From Lachnospiraceae bacterium (GTDB lineage Bacteria; Bacillota; Clostridia; Lachnospirales; Lachnospiraceae): a stretch of DNA of 64,000 nucleotides. The DNA lies in NCBI GenBank assembly GCA_910574965.1, contig CAJTDB010000008.1, positions 113,526 to 177,525 on the forward strand, read 5' to 3'. Both the position numbers and the translations under genes were made by a program. Below are positions 1-11,584 of the stretch, in pieces. The notes below the pieces were generated by a model. That model saw only the letters and a list, made by a program, of their open reading frames with translations. It was not told where the DNA came from and made no database searches. Within the stretch, counting starts at the first letter, position 1, and each line of letters opens with the position of its first letter.

Positions 1-627
<627 letters not shown>

Positions 628-666
628 TCATAGTTCTGTTTGTGATACTCTTGCTAATTGAATTCT

Positions 667-1089
667 TTACTTTTTGGCGTCTTTCGGTCTCTTCGCACCA
701 TATTTGGAGCGTGCCTGACGTCTCTTTGCCACACCTGCGGTATCCAGTGTACCACGGACGATGTGATATCTGGTACCCGGCAGGTCCTTTACCCTGCCTC
801 CGCGGATCAGAACAACACTGTGCTCCTGAAGGTTGTGGCCTTCTCCCGGAATATAGCTGGTAACTTCAATACCATTGGAAAGACGTACTCTGGCGATCTT
901 ACGAAGTGCGGAGTTCGGCTTCTTCGGAGTCGCGGTCTTCACTGCGGTGCACACGCCGCGCTTCTGGGGAGCGGATGCATCCGTCGGTCTCTTTCTCAGA
1001 GAGTTGAATCCCTTCTGAAGAGCCGGAGCAGTGGACTTCTTTACAGATGTCTGTCTTCCTTTTCTTACTAACTGGTTAAATGTTGGCAT
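667..1089 (-). CDS. rpsL: 30S ribosomal protein S12
   Basis: Decoding-centre protein of the small subunit. The 140-residue product begins [12 protein letters not shown] and has the usual length plus a basic C-terminus. The loops where streptomycin-resistance changes occur read [11 protein letters not shown] and GGRVKDLPG, so both key lysines (43 and 88 in E. coli numbering) are wild type. An in-frame start six codons upstream is rejected because the sequence GGAGGTGAAAGG there is the ribosome binding site of the ATG at 1089. First gene of the str operon, followed by rpsG, and driven by the strong promoter at 1209-1237. Confidence 0.97.
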   Translation of the reverse strand: MPTFNQLVRKGRQTSVKKSTAPALQKGFNSLRKRPTDASAPQKRGVCTAVKTATPKKPNSALRKIARVRLSNGIEVTSYIPGEGHNLQEHSVVLIRGGRVKDLPGTRYHIVRGTLDTAGVAKRRQARSKYGAKRPKDAKK

Positions 1090-1201
1090 TCCTTTCACCT
1101 CCTGCATATTTGTGGCAGGTTTATCCTGCGACGGTAAGAGTTCTTACCCTGACTGCTGTTCTTTCAGACTCACTGAAAAACACCCGTGTTTTACACGCGT
1201 G

Positions 1202-1237
1202 CCTAGTCATTATATATAATTCATTCTGCCTTGTCAA
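1202..1237 (-). promoter_or_regulatory. sigma-A promoter of the rpsL operon
   Basis: On the minus strand a TTGACA (1232-1237) and a perfect TATAAT (1209-1214) are separated by exactly 17 bp. Transcription would start near 1202, giving a leader of about 110 nt before rpsL. The promoter lies only 16 bp beyond the stop codon of the upstream membrane-protein gene. Confidence 0.9.
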
Positions 1238-1252
1238 GCAGTTTTGCGCAAT

Positions 1253-1675
1253 TCACATATTTTGCGGCCCGGAATTGGTATGTTCCTGCCCGCAGAAAGG
1301 TCCATTTGCTCCATGCCATCGGCATCCTGGCGGATTTCCGGGCGTTCCCGGTTGGTACCATGGGCATCCCTCCTGCCCATGACTTTGGCTCCAGGATTGT
1401 GCCGGAAACGGCTGTCCGGGCGTATGGACATGAATCGCTTCCGGTTCTTTTTTCTTCCGGAGCACAAGTATCGCTATGGTAAAGCCAATACAGCATGGCA
1501 GAGACAAAAACAATCCCAAAATAAAAGAACCGACAATACAGCACAAAAAGCCTGCAATCCCCAGACTTCTCTTCCCTGATTTTTCTCCCACCAGCAGCGG
1601 AATCAGGCCAATCAGACCACCGCCGGCCAGAGAGCCAACAACAAGACTATACCAGTAAAATATATCCTCTGTCAT
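1253..1675 (-). CDS. small membrane protein of unknown function
   Basis: A 140-residue protein with two or three hydrophobic segments in its first 80 residues (about 10-28 and 40-72) and a hydrophilic tail rich in Gly, Pro, Gln, His and Trp. The ATG at 1675 is preceded by AAGGAG at 7 bp spacing, supporting a real gene. The architecture resembles small DUF4190-like or Pro/Gly-tailed membrane proteins, but I do not recognise a family. It lies between vanZ (divergent) and the rpsL promoter and is probably a separate transcription unit. Confidence 0.65.
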   Translation of the reverse strand: MTEDIFYWYSLVVGSLAGGGLIGLIPLLVGEKSGKRSLGIAGFLCCIVGSFILGLFLSLPCCIGFTIAILVLRKKKEPEAIHVHTPGQPFPAQSWSQSHGQEGCPWYQPGTPGNPPGCRWHGANGPFCGQEHTNSGPQNM

Positions 1676-1792
1676 TTTTTTCTCTCCTTAATACATATAC
1701 TTTTTTACATTTGCTCCTGCAGTTTTCGGTTACTTATTATATAGAGTATTCTATAGAAAATCAACTGATTTCTTAGGATTCTCTTAATTCCC

Positions 1793-1821
1793 TGGACACC
1801 GCATCTCTTTGGTGCTATGAT
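1793..1821 (+). promoter_or_regulatory. promoter of the VanZ-family gene
   Basis: TGGACA (1793-1798) and TATGAT (1816-1821) are 17 bp apart, and a TG one base upstream of the -10 makes it an extended -10 promoter. The AAGGAG ribosome binding site and the ATG follow within 30 bp. Confidence 0.75.
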
Positions 1822-1849
1822 AGGGCAAACCAAAAAGGAGTTATGAACA

Positions 1850-2368
1850 ATGTTAAAAGCATTTTTAAGGGCACTTTTAAAACCCTTTTCTTTTGTACCC
1901 GCACTTATGATGATGTATCTGATTTTCTCCTTTTCCGCCCAGGACGGAACTGCATCAGGCAATCTAAGCTACAAAGTCAGTGAGATCATTGTGGAATCTG
2001 CCAACGAAGCCTTTGAACTGGATTGGTCCAGAAGCGATAAGGAATATTACATAGAAAGAATCCATTATCCGGTCCGGAAACTGGCCCATATGACCGAATA
2101 TTTTCTGCTGGCTGTCTCTGTCTCGTTTCCGCTCTATGTTTACGGCGTGCGGGGACTTTGGCTTCCGCTTCTCGCCGGAGGCTTCTGTGTGGGCTTTGCG
2201 GCCCTGGACGAATACCACCAATCCTTTGTAGCCGGAAGAGGTCCCTCCAAAAAAGATGTGGCCATCGACGGTGTCGGGGTGCTGGCCGGAGTGCTGATGG
2301 TACAGTTTTTCTGTTTTATTGGCAGGATGACGATCTTCCGGCCACTGGCAAAGAAAAAGCGGGCATAA
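1850..2368 (+). CDS. VanZ-family membrane protein
   Basis: A 172-residue protein of the VanZ-like superfamily. It shows the diagnostic motifs: an FSFSAQDG motif after the first membrane segment, the RKLAHMTEYFLLA helix near residue 80, and the DEYHQSF-GR-PSKKDVAIDGVG block near 125-145. Three or four membrane segments are expected. VanZ itself gives low-level teicoplanin resistance in Enterococcus; most chromosomal homologues, including this one, have no known role. It is expressed from its own promoter on the strand opposite its ribosomal neighbours and converges on rpoC. Confidence 0.9.
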   Translation: MLKAFLRALLKPFSFVPALMMMYLIFSFSAQDGTASGNLSYKVSEIIVESANEAFELDWSRSDKEYYIERIHYPVRKLAHMTEYFLLAVSVSFPLYVYGVRGLWLPLLAGGFCVGFAALDEYHQSFVAGRGPSKKDVAIDGVGVLAGVLMVQFFCFIGRMTIFRPLAKKKRA

Positions 2369-2378
2369 GATTAGACGC

Positions 2379-2414
2379 AAAAAAAGGGCTGCTTTTCTCC
2401 GCAGCCCTTTCTTT
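2379..2414. terminator. bidirectional intrinsic terminator between vanZ-like gene and rpoC
   Basis: A perfect 7 bp stem GGGCTGC/GCAGCCC (2386-2392 and 2401-2407) with an 8 nt loop. It has seven A on the left and a T-rich run on the right, so it can end transcription from both convergent genes. Confidence 0.9.
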
Positions 2415-2420
2415 ATGCCT

Positions 2421-5400
2421 CTATTCTTCATCCTCATCCAGATTCAGATCATCTTCATACACTTCATCTTCGTAGTCCATATCCTCATCTTCGTCCAGAT
2501 AGTCCTCAGACTCCATGTCTTCCTCGTCCTCGAAAGTCTCTTCTTCCTCAAACAGTTCCTCTTTTGGCAGCTCGTGCTTCTCTTCCTCGTCTTCCTCGCT
2601 GACAGTCAGAGAATCATTCTCTTTCAGCTCTGTATTCAGCCTCACATCACGATAGCGCTTCATACCGGTACCTGCTGGAATCAGCTTACCGATGATAACA
2701 TTTTCCTTCAAACCGATAAGCGGATCGATCTTGCCTTTGATAGCTGCTTCCGTCAGAACCTTTGTCGTCTCCTGGAAGGAAGCTGCCGACAGGAAGGAGT
2801 TTGTAGCCAGGGATGCCTTTGTGATACCAAGCAGTACCTGCTTGCCGTCCGCCGGAGTCTTTCCCTCTGCTATAAGCTGCTCGTTCATGTCCTCATATTC
2901 CAGGATATCCACCAGCGTCCCCGGCAGAAAGTCGCTGTCTCCGTTGTCCTCGATGCGGATTTTCTTCAGCATCTGGCGCACGATCATCTCGATATGTTTA
3001 TCGTTGATCTCCACGCCCTGAAGACGATACACTCTCTGCACTTCCTGGAGCAGGTAATCCTGCACTGCACGCACACCCTTGATCTTCAGGATGTCATGCG
3101 GATTGATGCTTCCTTCAGTCAGTGCGTCTCCGGCCTCCACATAATTGCCGTCCGTGATCTTAATCCGGGAATCGAAGGGGATCAGATACGTCTTCGCCTC
3201 TCCGGTCTCTAGATTGCTGACGATAACTTCCCGCTTCTTTTTCATGTCATTAATAGCGGCAAAACCTGCAATCTCTGTAACGATGGCAAGACCTTTCGGC
3301 TTTCTCGCCTCGAAAAGCTCCTCCACACGGGGAAGACCCTGTGTAATGTCTCCGCCTGCCACGCCGCCCGTATGGAACGTACGCATGGTAAGCTGAGTAC
3401 CCGGTTCACCGATGGACTGTGCCGCGATGATGCCTACCGTCTCTCCAACCTGTACAGCTTCACCGGTGGCCATATTGGCCCCGTAACATTTGGCACAGAC
3501 ACCAATATGAGAACGGCATGTAAGCGCTGTACGGATCTTGATCTTGTCAAAAGGCATCCCGTTTTTGTCCACACCATAGTTTACAACGGCTGCTGCCCGT
3601 CTGGGCGTAATCATATGGTTTGCCTTCACGATCACATTGCCATCTTTGTCGCAAATGTCCTCGCATACAAAACGACCGGTAATTCGCTCCTGCAAAGACT
3701 CGATCATCTCTTTTCCGTCTGCAAAGGCACTTACTTCCATACCCGGAATCTCCGCGTCTTTCCCTTCGTTGCAGTCTGACTCACGGACAATCAGCTCCTG
3801 GGACACATCTACCAGACGTCTGGTCAGATATCCGGAGTCCGCCGTGCGAAGTGCTGTATCCGACAGACCTTTTCTTGCTCCGTGAGCGGACATAAAATAC
3901 TCCAGAACGTCCAGTCCCTCACGGAAATTGGACTTAATCGGAAGCTCAATAGTGTGTCCGGTCGTATCCGCCATCAGTCCGCGCATACCTGCCAACTGCT
4001 TGATCTGCTTGTCGGAACCGCGGGCTCCGGAATCTGCCATCATGAAAATATTATTGTATTTATCAAGACCTTCCAGCAGTGCCTTCGTCAGCACCGCATC
4101 CGTTTCCTTCCAGGTCTCCACAACTTCTTTGTAGCGCTCTTTTTCGGTGCTCTTACCGCGCTTGTAATTACGGGTAATCTTATCCACGGTATCCTGTGCT
4201 TTTTTAATCAGCTCCGGTTTCTCCGGCGGCACAGTCATATCCGAAATGGAAACGGTCATAGCCGCTCTTGTGGAATATTTATATCCCATGGACTTAATGT
4301 TGTCCAGCACCTCTGCCGTTTTTGTCGCTCCATGGGTATTAATGACTTTTTCCAGAATCTGCTTCAGGCCCTTTTTGCCTACATGGAAATCAACCTCCGG
4401 CTTCAGTTCATTTCCCGGAATGCTCCGGTCTACAAAGCCAAGGTCCTGGGGCAGAATCTCATTAAAGATAAAACGTCCCAGCGTAGACTCTTCCGTACTG
4501 CAGATCTCTGTTTTATCCGGAAGCCGTTTGCGGATCCGGACTTTAATCCGGCTCTGAAGGGTCAGGGCGCCATTTTCATAAGCCAAGATAGCCTCATTGA
4601 CATTTCGGAAAGCCTTGCCTTCTCCAAGGGCACCTGGCCGTTCCTGGGTCAGGTAGTAGATGCCAAGGACCATATCCTGAGACGGAACCGCCACTGGACC
4701 GCCATCGGAAGGCTTCAGAAGATTGTTGGGCGAGAGCAGAAGGAACCGGCACTCAGCCTGCGCCTCTACGGACAGAGGCAGATGCACTGCCATCTGATCG
4801 CCGTCAAAATCCGCATTAAATGCAGTACAGACCAAAGGATGCAGCTTAATGGCCTTGCCTTCCACAAGAATCGGCTCAAATGCCTGAATGCCCAGTCTGT
4901 GCAGGGTAGGCGCACGGTTCAGCATAACCGGATGCTCCTTGATAACCTCCTCCAGCACATCCCACACCTCTGTCTGAAGACGCTCTACCATCTTCTTGGC
5001 ACTTTTGATATTGTGCGCAGACCCATTTGCAACCAGCTCCTTCATTACAAAGGGCTTAAACAGTTCGATTGCCATCTCCTTTGGAAGACCGCACTGATAA
5101 ATCTTCAGCTCCGGCCCCACGACGATAACAGAACGGCCGGAGTAATCCACACGCTTTCCAAGCAGGTTCTGACGGAAACGACCGGATTTACCTTTCAGCA
5201 TATCGGACAGGGATTTCAGTGCCCGGTTGCCCGGTCCCGTTACGGGACGTCCTCTTCTGCCGTTGTCAATCAGTGCATCCACCGCTTCCTGAAGCATACG
5301 CTTTTCATTGCGGACAATGATATCCGGCGCACCCAGATCCAGCAGTCTTTGCAGACGATTGTTGCGGTTGATAATCCTGCGGTACAAATCATTTAGATCC

Positions 5401-6185
5401 GAAGTGGCAAAACGTCCTCCGTCAAGTTGTACCATAGGACGCAGATCCGGCGGAATCACAGGGATCGCATCCATAATCATCCACTCCGGCTTATTTCCGG
5501 AGCCCCGGAAAGCTTCCACAACCTCCAGACGCTTGATAATCCGCGCACGTTTCTGTCCGGATGCATTTTTCAGGCCTGACTTTAACTCTTCCGAATCTTT
5601 CTCCAGGTCAATAGCTGCCAGAAGCTCCTTGATGGATTCCGCACCCATTCCCACACGGAATGCGCCGGTCTCCGGATATTTTTCCTTCATGTCCTGATAC
5701 TCTTTTTCGGAGAGTACCTGTTTATATAAAAGTTCGGTCTTTCCCGGATCCAGTACAATATAGGAAGCAAAATACAGCACTTTCTCCAGTGTTCGCGGAG
5801 AGAGATCCAGAATCAGACCCATACGGCTGGGAATTCCTTTAAAATACCAGATATGTGACACCGGCGCCGCCAGCTCAATATGGCCCATACGCTCCCGGCG
5901 CACATTGGATTTGGTCACTTCCACACCGCACCGGTCGCAGACTACACCTTTATAACGAATCTTCTTGTATTTGCCGCAGTGGCATTCCCAGTCCTTGCTC
6001 GGTCCGAAGATCTTCTCACAGAACAGGCCGTCCTTCTCTGGTTTTAGCGTTCGGTAATTGATGGTTTCCGGCTTTTTTACTTCCCCTCTCGACCACTCGC
6101 GGATCGTTTCCGGGGATGCAAGACCAATCTTGATGGCATCAAAGGTCATCGGCTGATAGACCTCGTTATTCGTTGTTTCCGGCAT
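2421..6185 (-). CDS. rpoC: DNA-directed RNA polymerase subunit beta'
   Basis: Catalytic largest subunit of RNA polymerase, 1254 residues. Cys68, Cys70, Cys83 and Cys86 form the N-terminal zinc site (CHCG...CDRCG), and the metal-binding NADFDGD motif puts the three catalytic Asp at 459, 461 and 463. The trigger-loop region and C-terminal part are intact. The last 60 or so residues are almost entirely Asp and Glu, a tail I associate with Lachnospiraceae polymerases. The ATG at 6185 is chosen over a GTG three codons upstream because that GTG lies inside the AGGAGGTG ribosome binding site. It follows rpoB by 12 bp. Confidence 0.98.
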   Translation of the reverse strand: MPETTNNEVYQPMTFDAIKIGLASPETIREWSRGEVKKPETINYRTLKPEKDGLFCEKIFGPSKDWECHCGKYKKIRYKGVVCDRCGVEVTKSNVRRERMGHIELAAPVSHIWYFKGIPSRMGLILDLSPRTLEKVLYFASYIVLDPGKTELLYKQVLSEKEYQDMKEKYPETGAFRVGMGAESIKELLAAIDLEKDSEELKSGLKNASGQKRARIIKRLEVVEAFRGSGNKPEWMIMDAIPVIPPDLRPMVQLDGGRFATSDLNDLYRRIINRNNRLQRLLDLGAPDIIVRNEKRMLQEAVDALIDNGRRGRPVTGPGNRALKSLSDMLKGKSGRFRQNLLGKRVDYSGRSVIVVGPELKIYQCGLPKEMAIELFKPFVMKELVANGSAHNIKSAKKMVERLQTEVWDVLEEVIKEHPVMLNRAPTLHRLGIQAFEPILVEGKAIKLHPLVCTAFNADFDGDQMAVHLPLSVEAQAECRFLLLSPNNLLKPSDGGPVAVPSQDMVLGIYYLTQERPGALGEGKAFRNVNEAILAYENGALTLQSRIKVRIRKRLPDKTEICSTEESTLGRFIFNEILPQDLGFVDRSIPGNELKPEVDFHVGKKGLKQILEKVINTHGATKTAEVLDNIKSMGYKYSTRAAMTVSISDMTVPPEKPELIKKAQDTVDKITRNYKRGKSTEKERYKEVVETWKETDAVLTKALLEGLDKYNNIFMMADSGARGSDKQIKQLAGMRGLMADTTGHTIELPIKSNFREGLDVLEYFMSAHGARKGLSDTALRTADSGYLTRRLVDVSQELIVRESDCNEGKDAEIPGMEVSAFADGKEMIESLQERITGRFVCEDICDKDGNVIVKANHMITPRRAAAVVNYGVDKNGMPFDKIKIRTALTCRSHIGVCAKCYGANMATGEAVQVGETVGIIAAQSIGEPGTQLTMRTFHTGGVAGGDITQGLPRVEELFEARKPKGLAIVTEIAGFAAINDMKKKREVIVSNLETGEAKTYLIPFDSRIKITDGNYVEAGDALTEGSINPHDILKIKGVRAVQDYLLQEVQRVYRLQGVEINDKHIEMIVRQMLKKIRIEDNGDSDFLPGTLVDILEYEDMNEQLIAEGKTPADGKQVLLGITKASLATNSFLSAASFQETTKVLTEAAIKGKIDPLIGLKENVIIGKLIPAGTGMKRYRDVRLNTELKENDSLTVSEEDEEEKHELPKEELFEEEETFEDEEDMESEDYLDEDEDMDYEDEVYEDDLNLDEDEE

Positions 6186-6197
6186 GAACGGCACCTC

Positions 6198-9100
6198 CTA
6201 TTCATAATCGCTCTCTTCGTCCAGGTCAAGAAGATCCACCTCATCTTCTTCTGTGCTGTCTTCCTCCACATTTACCAGTTCATCTCCCTCGAACTCCTGT
6301 TTGGTAAAGCCTTGGGAGCCAAAGGATTCATTATCCTCACGATTGTAACGTCTGCTGTCGCTTTCCAGGATAGAACGGATATCCATATCCCCGTACTCGC
6401 TGCTTTCCATGATCTCCACTTCTGTGTTGTCATCCCGCAGCACACGCACATCCAGACCGAGAGACTGCAGCTCCTTTAACAGCACCTTGAAGGACTCAGG
6501 AATTCCGGACTCCGGAATATTGTCTCCCTTGATGATGGCCTCATATGTCTTCACGCGGCCAATCACGTCGTCTGATTTGACTGTCAGAATCTCCTGCAGG
6601 GTATAGGACGCTCCATATGCCTCCAAAGCCCACACCTCCATCTCTCCGAACCTCTGGCCGCCGAACTGCGCCTTGCCGCCCAGAGGCTGTTGGGTGACAA
6701 GAGAATATGGACCCGTAGAACGGGCATGGATCTTGTCATCCACCAGATGATGAAGTTTCAGATAATGCATGTGCCCGATGGTAACCGGACTGTCGAAATA
6801 TTCGCCGGTCCGTCCGTCGCGCAGGCGCACTTTTCCATCGCGGGAAATGGGCACGCCCTTCCAGAGCTTTCTGTGCTCCCTGTTCTCATACAGATAGTCC
6901 ATAACTTCCGGAAGCAGTTCCTGCTCGTGTTTTGCTTTAAATTCGTTCCAATCCAGATTGACATAATCATTTGCCAGATCCAGAGTGTCCATAATATCGT
7001 TTTCATTTGCGCCGTCGAAGACCGGTGTGGCCACATTGAAGCCAAGGGCTTTTGCCGCAAGGCTTAAATGGATCTCCAAGACCTGTCCGATGTTCATACG
7101 GGACGGCACGCCCAGCGGATTCAGCACGATATCCAGCGGACGGCCATTGGGCAGGAAGGGCATATCTTCCACCGGAAGCACCCTGGAAACCACACCTTTG
7201 TTGCCGTGGCGGCCTGCCATCTTATCGCCTACGGAAATCTTTCTCTTCTGGGCAATATAGATCCTGACTGCCTGATTGACGCCCGGAGACAATTCATCTC
7301 CATTTTCTCTGGTAAATACTTTTGCATCCACCACGATGCCGTATTCGCCATGAGGCACTTTCAGGGACGTATCACGAACTTCTCTTGCCTTTTCGCCGAA
7401 AATCGCACGCAGAAGCCGCTCTTCCGCCGTCAGCTCGGTCTCTCCTTTCGGAGTTACCTTTCCAACAAGGATATCGCCTGCACGCACCTCCGCACCTACA
7501 CGGATAATGCCTCTGCTGTCCAGATCTTTCAGCGCTTCGTCGCCTACTCCCGGCACGTCTCTGGTGATCTCTTCCGGTCCCAGCTTCGTGTCACGGGCTT
7601 CTGCTTCATATTCTTCAATATGAATGGATGTATACACATCATCCATAACCAGACGTTCACTCAAAAGGACTGCGTCCTCATAGTTGTAGCCCTCCCAGGT
7701 CATAAAACCGATGAGCGGGTTTTTGCCCAGAGCAATCTCGCCATTGGAGGTGGACGGACCATCCGCGATCACCTGCCCTGCTTCTACCCGGTCCCCCTTG
7801 AAAACAATGGGTCTCTGATTGTAACAGTTGCTCTGATTGCTCCTGGTGAACTTTGTCAAATGATAGGAATCCCGAACTCCGTTGTCCTGACGCACCACGA
7901 TCTCATTGGACACTGCACGCTCTACAACGCCGGAATTTCTGGCGATCACGCAGACACCGGAGTCCACTGCCGTTTTCTCCTCCATACCGGTCCCTACTAC
8001 CGGAGTCTCGGTCAGCATCAGCGGCACTGCCTGGCGCTGCATGTTGGAACCCATCAGCGCGCGGTTGGCATCATCGTTCTCCAAGAACGGAATCAGTGCG
8101 GTCGCCACTGAGAACACCATCTTTGGAGACACGTCCATAAAGTCAAACATGGTCTTCTCATATTCCTGTGTCTCCTCGCGGTAACGGCCGGATACGTTGT
8201 TGCGCATAAAATACCCATGCTCATCCAAAGGCTCATTTGCCTGAGCCACATGGTAATTATCCTCTTCATCCGCCGTCATATAGACAACTTCTTCGGTTAC
8301 CCTTGGATTCTTCGGATCGGTCTTGTCGATCTTCCGGTAGGGCGCCTCTACAAAGCCGTACTCATTAATCCTTGCATAGCAGGCTAAGGAGTTGATAAGT
8401 CCGATGTTCGGACCCTCAGGGGTCTCAATGGGGCACATTCTTCCATAATGAGAATAATGCACGTCACGGACCTCAAACCCGGCACGGTCACGGGACAGAC
8501 CCCCTGGCCCCAGTGCAGACAGACGTCTTTTATGTGTTAATTCTCCCAACGGGTTGTTCTGGTCCATAAACTGGGACAACTGTGAGGAACCGAAGAACTC
8601 CTTCACCGATGCGGTCACCGGTTTAATATTAATCAGAGACTGGGGAGAAATCCCCTCCGTATCCTGGGTGGTCATACGTTCCCGTACCACTCTCTCCAGA
8701 CGGGAGAGACCGATCCGGTACTGATTCTGGAGCAGCTCGCCTACCGCACGGATGCGGCGGTTGCCCAGATGGTCAATGTCGTCTGCATTTCCAAGACCAT
8801 ACTCCAGATGCATATTATAGTTAATGGACGCAAGAATGTCGTCCTTTGTGATGTGCTTCGGAATCAGATCAGCCACATCTCTGCGAATGGCCTCTTTCAG
8901 CTCCTCCAGATCCTTATGCTCCTCCATGAGCTTTTCGAGCACCGGAAAATAAACCATCTCCTTCACGCCCAGCTCTTTCGGATCACAGTCCACATGACGC
9001 TTCAGATCGACCATACGGTTCGTGAGCACTTTAATGTTGCGCTCATCCCCCTGTATCCATACATAGGGAACACCGCTGTCCTGGATGGACGCAGCCAGCT

Positions 9101-10049
9101 CTGCATCTACTTTCGTACCTGCTTCTGCCAGCACCTCTCCGGTAGAAACATCCACCACGTCCTCTGCCAGCACCTTACCGCGGATGCGGTTCTTCAGGGA
9201 CAGTTTCTTGTTAAATTTATAACGACCCACTTTTGCCAGATCATACCGTCTGGGATCGAAAAACATGCCGGTAATCAGGCTCTCTGCGCTCTCCACCGCC
9301 AGAGGCTCTCCCGGACGGATCTTCTTATATAATTCCAGAAGTCCTTCCTGATAATTCTCTGCAGTATCTTTGGCCAGGGATGCCACGATCTTCGGTTCTT
9401 CTCCGAACATCTCCAGGATCTCTGCATTGGTGCCGTAGCCCAGTGCACGGATCAATACTGTAATTGGTACTTTACGGGTTCTGTCAACGCGGACATAGAA
9501 TACATCATTGGAATCTGTCTCGTACTCCAGCCAGGCACCGCGGTTCGGAATCACGGTACAGGAGAACAGAAGCTTTCCAACTTTATCATGGTCGATGCCA
9601 TAATAGATGCCGGGGGAACGCACCAACTGGCTGACTATGACACGCTCCGCCCCGTTGATTACGAAGGTTCCAGTCTCAGTCATCAGAGGCAGATCGCCCA
9701 TGAAGATCTCATGTTCATTGATCTCATCGGTCTCTTTATTGTAAAGACGGACCCGCACTTTTAAAGGAGCGGCATAAGTAGCGTCCCGGTCTTTACACTC
9801 ATCGATCGTGTACTTCGCACCTTCTTTGTCCAGTGTAAAGTCAGTGAACTCCAGGCTCAGCTTCCCACTGTAATCCGTGATCGGCGAGATATCCGCAAAT
9901 GCTTCGCGAAGTCCCTCATCCAGAAACCACTGGTAGGAATCCCTCTGGACCTCTATCAGATTCGGCATCTCAAGAACTTCCTTTTTCCTTGAGTAGCTCA
10001 TCCTGCTGCTCTTGCCAGATCTGACAGGTTTGATTCTGTTCTTTTCCAT
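6198..10049 (-). CDS. rpoB: DNA-directed RNA polymerase subunit beta
   Basis: Second-largest RNA polymerase subunit, 1283 residues with the start at the ATG at 10049. That start is favoured by the AGGGGTG ribosome binding site 8 bp upstream; another ATG two codons earlier is too close to it. The rifampicin pocket reads [22 protein letters not shown], with the residues equivalent to E. coli D516, H526 and S531 all wild type. The C-terminal 60 residues are strongly acidic, matching the tail of RpoC. It has its own promoter and is separated from rplL by a terminator hairpin. Confidence 0.98.
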   Translation of the reverse strand: MEKNRIKPVRSGKSSRMSYSRKKEVLEMPNLIEVQRDSYQWFLDEGLREAFADISPITDYSGKLSLEFTDFTLDKEGAKYTIDECKDRDATYAAPLKVRVRLYNKETDEINEHEIFMGDLPLMTETGTFVINGAERVIVSQLVRSPGIYYGIDHDKVGKLLFSCTVIPNRGAWLEYETDSNDVFYVRVDRTRKVPITVLIRALGYGTNAEILEMFGEEPKIVASLAKDTAENYQEGLLELYKKIRPGEPLAVESAESLITGMFFDPRRYDLAKVGRYKFNKKLSLKNRIRGKVLAEDVVDVSTGEVLAEAGTKVDAELAASIQDSGVPYVWIQGDERNIKVLTNRMVDLKRHVDCDPKELGVKEMVYFPVLEKLMEEHKDLEELKEAIRRDVADLIPKHITKDDILASINYNMHLEYGLGNADDIDHLGNRRIRAVGELLQNQYRIGLSRLERVVRERMTTQDTEGISPQSLINIKPVTASVKEFFGSSQLSQFMDQNNPLGELTHKRRLSALGPGGLSRDRAGFEVRDVHYSHYGRMCPIETPEGPNIGLINSLACYARINEYGFVEAPYRKIDKTDPKNPRVTEEVVYMTADEEDNYHVAQANEPLDEHGYFMRNNVSGRYREETQEYEKTMFDFMDVSPKMVFSVATALIPFLENDDANRALMGSNMQRQAVPLMLTETPVVGTGMEEKTAVDSGVCVIARNSGVVERAVSNEIVVRQDNGVRDSYHLTKFTRSNQSNCYNQRPIVFKGDRVEAGQVIADGPSTSNGEIALGKNPLIGFMTWEGYNYEDAVLLSERLVMDDVYTSIHIEEYEAEARDTKLGPEEITRDVPGVGDEALKDLDSRGIIRVGAEVRAGDILVGKVTPKGETELTAEERLLRAIFGEKAREVRDTSLKVPHGEYGIVVDAKVFTRENGDELSPGVNQAVRIYIAQKRKISVGDKMAGRHGNKGVVSRVLPVEDMPFLPNGRPLDIVLNPLGVPSRMNIGQVLEIHLSLAAKALGFNVATPVFDGANENDIMDTLDLANDYVNLDWNEFKAKHEQELLPEVMDYLYENREHRKLWKGVPISRDGKVRLRDGRTGEYFDSPVTIGHMHYLKLHHLVDDKIHARSTGPYSLVTQQPLGGKAQFGGQRFGEMEVWALEAYGASYTLQEILTVKSDDVIGRVKTYEAIIKGDNIPESGIPESFKVLLKELQSLGLDVRVLRDDNTEVEIMESSEYGDMDIRSILESDSRRYNREDNESFGSQGFTKQEFEGDELVNVEEDSTEEDEVDLLDLDEESDYE

Positions 10050-10154
10050 TGACATTTCACCCCTTATATATTTAATCACTGCATTTTCCGATAAAATGAC
10101 TGCAAAATATCGAGCAAGGCATTGCGCATACCTCACCACAATAGTGCATTGTCC

Positions 10155-10183
10155 ATAATATCACAAACTTTTTTGCTTGTCAA
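10155..10183 (-). promoter_or_regulatory. promoter of rpoBC
   Basis: TTGACA (10178-10183) and TATTAT (10155-10160) on the minus strand with 17 bp spacing, giving a leader of about 100 nt before rpoB. It lies downstream of the rplL terminator, so rpoBC can be transcribed independently of rplJL. Confidence 0.8.
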
Positions 10184-10215
10184 TGAGTTTTTCCAGAAAA
10201 CGGTAGTGATAAGTG

Positions 10216-10244
10216 AAAAAGGGATACCGCTTATGCGATATCCC
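10216..10244 (-). terminator. rplL-rpoB terminator or attenuator
   Basis: A 10 bp stem (10221-10230 with 10235-10244, one G-U pair) and a four-base loop, followed on the minus strand by five U. Its position between rplL and rpoB matches the partial terminator known in other bacteria that sets the ribosomal protein to polymerase ratio. Confidence 0.85.
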
Positions 10245-10262
10245 TCCGTATTTTTCGTCTGA

Positions 10263-10640
10263 TTATTTCAGAGTAACCTTTGCGCCCTCGCCTTCGAGTT
10301 TTGCTTTCAGCTCCTCAGCCTCAGCCTTGGAAGCACCCTCTTTTACGATCTTCGGAGCGCCGTCAACCACGTCTTTTGCTTCTTTCAGGCCAAGACCGGT
10401 TGCTTCACGTACTACTTTGATAACCTTAACCTTGTTCGGGCCAACCTCCGTCAGCTCAACATCGAAGGAATCTTTCTCTTCCTCTGCGGAAGCGCCGCCG
10501 TCTGCTGCTGCAGCTACCACAACACCTGCTGCTGCGGATACGCCGAACTCTTCCTCACAAGCTTTTACCAGTTCATTTAACTCTAATACGGTCAACTCTT
10601 TGATTGCATCGATAAATTCTGCAGTAGTTAATTTTGCCAT
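10263..10640 (-). CDS. rplL: 50S ribosomal protein L7/L12
   Basis: Stalk protein that recruits translation GTPases, 125 residues. It shows the N-terminal dimerisation helix ([18 protein letters not shown]), the Ala-rich hinge near 36-50, and the C-terminal factor-binding domain with [18 protein letters not shown]. The ATG at 10640 follows AGGAGG. Unusually, 228 bp separate it from rplJ, filled by two long hairpin repeats; in most bacteria this gap is short. Confidence 0.98.
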   Translation of the reverse strand: MAKLTTAEFIDAIKELTVLELNELVKACEEEFGVSAAAGVVVAAAADGGASAEEEKDSFDVELTEVGPNKVKVIKVVREATGLGLKEAKDVVDGAPKIVKEGASKAEAEELKAKLEGEGAKVTLK

Positions 10641-10660
10641 TTTATTTTCCTCCTATTTAA

Positions 10661-10866
10661 GTTCCGCATCGTTCCGAAAAATACCCCATAGTCTGGAAGG
10701 ATTTACAGCCGCATCTGCGTCTGGAAATCCTTCCGGGCATTTTCCGGACCGATGCTGTTTTAAGTTCCGCATCGTTCCTGAAAATACCCCATAGTCTGGA
10801 AGTATTTACAGCCGCATCTGCGTCTGGAAATCCTTCCGGGCATTTTCCGGACATTGCTGTTTTAAG
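10661..10866. repeat. tandem pair of about 103 bp long-hairpin repeats
   Basis: Two head-to-tail copies (10661-10763 and 10764-10866) differ at only about five positions. Each copy is an imperfect palindrome. On the minus strand GCATCG-TCCG-AAAAT-CCC pairs with GGG-TATTTT-CGGA-CGATGC, an inner GGAAGGATTT pairs with AAATCCTTCC, and a central CGCA/TGCG closes the tip. The transcribed RNA would fold into two consecutive hairpins of roughly 95 nt between rplJ and rplL. A 65-codon open frame here arises only from the repeat. This looks like a REP- or MITE-type palindromic unit, function unknown. Confidence 0.9.
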
Positions 10867-10868
10867 TT

Positions 10869-11363
10869 TTATGCTTCTTTTTCTTTGCTCTCTGCGATCT
10901 GATTCAGTACGCGTGCAAAGTTTGCCACCGGGCTGTTCATGCTGCCAAGAAGTCTTCCAAGAAGCACTTCTCTGGACGGAACATTTGCGATGGCGATCAT
11001 GCCCTTTGCATCGTAGTAATTGCCTTCCACGACGCCGGCTTTGATTTCCAGCTTATTTGCGGTCTTTGCGAAATTAGCAACAATTCTTGCCGGAGCGGTT
11101 GCATCTGTCTTGGAAATCGCCACTGCGGACGGTCCTTCCAGATGCTGCGCCAGGGGTTCAAACTCTGTTCCCTTGATCGCAAAATTCAGCATGGTGTTCT
11201 TATAGACCTTGTAAATGATCCCTTCTGCTCTCATCTGCTTACGAAGCTGGGTGTCCTGCTCTACCGTCAGACCGCAGTGGTCCACGAGAACGACACCGGC
11301 TGCACCTTCCAGATTCGCAGAGATCTCTTCTACGACCGGTCTTTTCAGTTCAACTTTTGCCAT
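10869..11363 (-). CDS. rplJ: 50S ribosomal protein L10
   Basis: Base of the ribosomal stalk that binds 23S rRNA and the L7/L12 dimers; 164 residues. It begins MAKVELKRPVVEEI and shows VVLVDHCGLTVEQDTQLR and a helical C-terminus (FARVLNQIAESKEKEA). An upstream in-frame extension of 54 codons overlaps the L10 leader RNA and is rejected. The ATG at 11363 has the SD-like sequence AAGGAGGAAACGG just upstream. Expressed from the promoter at 11538-11566 through an autoregulatory leader. Confidence 0.97.
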   Translation of the reverse strand: MAKVELKRPVVEEISANLEGAAGVVLVDHCGLTVEQDTQLRKQMRAEGIIYKVYKNTMLNFAIKGTEFEPLAQHLEGPSAVAISKTDATAPARIVANFAKTANKLEIKAGVVEGNYYDAKGMIAIANVPSREVLLGRLLGSMNSPVANFARVLNQIAESKEKEA

Positions 11364-11404
11364 GATCCGTTTCCTCCTTATAGATTTGGAAATGACGGCC
11401 TTAT

Positions 11405-11530
11405 GCACAAAAAACCTCTGTGCCGCAGACACAGAGGTTTTGTAAGTCATTCTAAGATCGAATGCTTTCCTCGGCAGGCGTTTATCACTTACGCTTTGCA
11501 GCACCTGCTGTCTTCGGGCAGTCATATCAA
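11405..11530 (-). ncRNA. ribosomal protein L10 leader with attenuator hairpin
   Basis: The minus-strand leader contains AGACAGCAGGTGCTG...CTGCCGAGGA, the pattern of the Firmicutes L10 leader (Rfam L10_leader) that L10(L12)4 binds to repress its own operon. It ends in a 9 bp hairpin (11414-11422 with 11430-11438) followed by six U, which can act as the attenuator. Family assignment is by remembered consensus, not by a covariance search. Confidence 0.8.
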
Positions 11531-11537
11531 CTTATTT

Positions 11538-11566
11538 AAAATATCATATTCTATATCGGATGTCAA
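11538..11566 (-). promoter_or_regulatory. promoter of rplJ leader
   Basis: TTGACA (11561-11566) and TATTTT (11538-11543) on the minus strand with 17 bp spacing and a TG extension before the -10. It sits just after the rplA stop codon and starts the L10 leader. Confidence 0.75.
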
Positions 11567-11584
11567 CCTTCTAAGAAAAAGCTC

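Noticed and set aside
3882..5396. 504-codon frame antisense to rpoC
   Set aside because: Long only because of codon bias in rpoC on the other strand; no start site signals and no family resemblance.
10657..10854. 65-codon minus-strand frame between rplJ and rplL
   Set aside because: It is a by-product of the tandem hairpin repeat; the two halves of the translation repeat out of step and there is no ribosome binding site.
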